A stretch of DNA of 64,000 bases from Climacteris rufus. Lineage: Eukaryota > Chordata > Aves > Passeriformes > Climacteridae. The translations under genes and the position numbers were made by a program. This document shows, piece by piece, positions 63,201 to 64,000 of the stretch; within the stretch, counting starts at the first letter, position 1, and every line of letters begins with the position of its first letter. Location: contig VZRZ01004300.1 in the NCBI GenBank assembly GCA_013398175.1, positions 1,551,728 to 1,615,727 of the forward strand, in the 5' to 3' direction. The notes beneath the pieces are model-generated. The model saw only the letters and a program-made list of their open reading frames with translations. It did not search any database and was not told the origin of the DNA.

Positions 63201-64000
63201 CCACACAATGCCATAAAATCCTGTTTTATTACTTGCATTACATTTCTTGTACATGGACACAACACCTTTACTAGGATGATGCTAGCACTCCCAAATTTTT
63301 CTTGCCTGTCTCTATTGTCAGCTCCCAGGAGATGATGACCTCCTGGCTCTACCATGTCCAGTTCAACCTCCCTGATGTATGTCCTGTGTGCACCCCTCCT
63401 TCATGTCTTGATCTTTGATCAAATCATGGTGGAAAGCTAAAATACCAGAAAAATCTCACCCTGCTTCTGCACCAAATAAACCCAAAAGATATCCTACTTC
63501 TGGTTCAGCTGCCCAAGGAACAGAGACTTCTGGCAGCAATTGTAACCTCAAATCATATACTCCTGGAACTAAAGCTAAGTCAACTATGAAAAAAAAATGC
63601 AGTGGAATTTGGGTTTCATTTGTTCTGAAGTTCCTGTACTCTAGTTTCCAAACACAACATGCTGCTTAAGCAAATGCATAATTTAAAACCAGATCAGATT
63701 TAAATATTTATATTTGTAGGGTAAGTAGAAAACTTTAATTTCTTTAGTCATAAATGTAGCAGCACAGAGAGCAATCAATCACAAAATGAACAGTGCCAAA
63801 AGATTCAGACTTTTTACAAGGCTCTGAAATAGTATCTTTAAAAACAGAACAACAAATACTTTATGCAGCGAGTCTGGGTAACATGCACACTTCCTTCTGG
63901 CTCAGTGCACACACTGCAGCAGCAATTAGTTAATATTTTCTAAAAGCCAGTGTTAGTACACAAAATCATAAAGGTAACCTAAAATATCAGTTGTCTTTAA
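57219..64000. other. Intronic sequence to window end
   Basis: AT-rich except for a GC-richer island at about 62450-62900, where a 227-codon open frame occurs on the CTDP1 sense strand. No known exon, RNA gene or transposon recognised. Confidence 0.4.

Larger units (their letters stand above)
41265..64000 (-). other. CTDP1: Upstream CTDP1 intron, incomplete at window edge
   Basis: Everything to the right of the penultimate exon appears intronic. It holds three CR1 tails (47888-48116, 50433-50680, 56967-57218), a 24-bp tandem duplication and an A tract. I searched the minus-strand frames for the acidic/BRCT-region coding of FCP1 and found none, but a very short exon could be missed. The longest open frame is 62571-63254 (minus), which does not resemble FCP1. 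Confidence 0.7.

Noticed and set aside
1..64000. tRNA, rRNA, CRISPR array or bacterial-type genes
   Set aside because: No tRNA box-B-like sequence with a fitting stem structure, no rRNA sequence and no regularly spaced direct repeats were seen; the window is vertebrate nuclear DNA.

Overview
This window is vertebrate nuclear DNA, almost certainly from a bird. It is AT-rich, intron-dominated and has no operon-like coding. It carries at least nine 5'-truncated CR1 retrotransposon copies, the dominant interspersed repeat of bird genomes. It also holds one solo LTR whose ends and body match the widespread avian LTR family that starts TGTCCTGGTTTCAGCTGGGA. No bacterial features are present.

The one gene I can name is CTDP1 (FCP1, the RNA polymerase II CTD phosphatase), on the minus strand. 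The last two coding exons are here: the penultimate exon at 41264-41086 and the terminal exon, whose coding part is 9968-9827. They join in phase (AG|G, Arg) across a 31.1-kb intron, and the joined frame ends in the conserved acidic, helical C-terminus that binds the TFIIF subunit RAP74. A 3'UTR of about 0.9 kb follows, with a canonical AATAAA on the minus strand at 8957-8952. Everything from 41265 to 64000 appears to be the next upstream intron, still open at the right edge; I see no earlier CTDP1 exon there.

Layout: 1-8900 is the region downstream of CTDP1, with four CR1 copies, a CAGAG array, a GATA-type microsatellite and several unnamed exon-like segments with splice signals (plus strand 1856-2065, 6001-6137 and 7766-7977; minus strand 4557-4305). 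8935-9968 is the CTDP1 terminal exon. 9969-41085 is the last intron, with the solo LTR (19204-19756, 6-bp target duplication AGCCTG), a long internally deleted CR1 reverse-transcriptase relic (about 29350-30215) and two curious sense-strand open segments. 41086-41264 is the penultimate exon, with a pure TCA-repeat serine tract. 41265-64000 is intron, with three CR1 tails, a perfect 24-bp tandem duplication and a homopolymer A tract.

The most interesting unexplained signals are the possible uncharacterised gene converging on CTDP1 from the left, with its polyadenylation signal about 80 bp from that of CTDP1, the minus-strand exon-like segment at 4557-4305, and a 189-nt frame-preserving candidate cassette exon (36309-36121) inside the last CTDP1 intron. 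All three are inferences from splice signals and open frames and need transcript or cross-species evidence.
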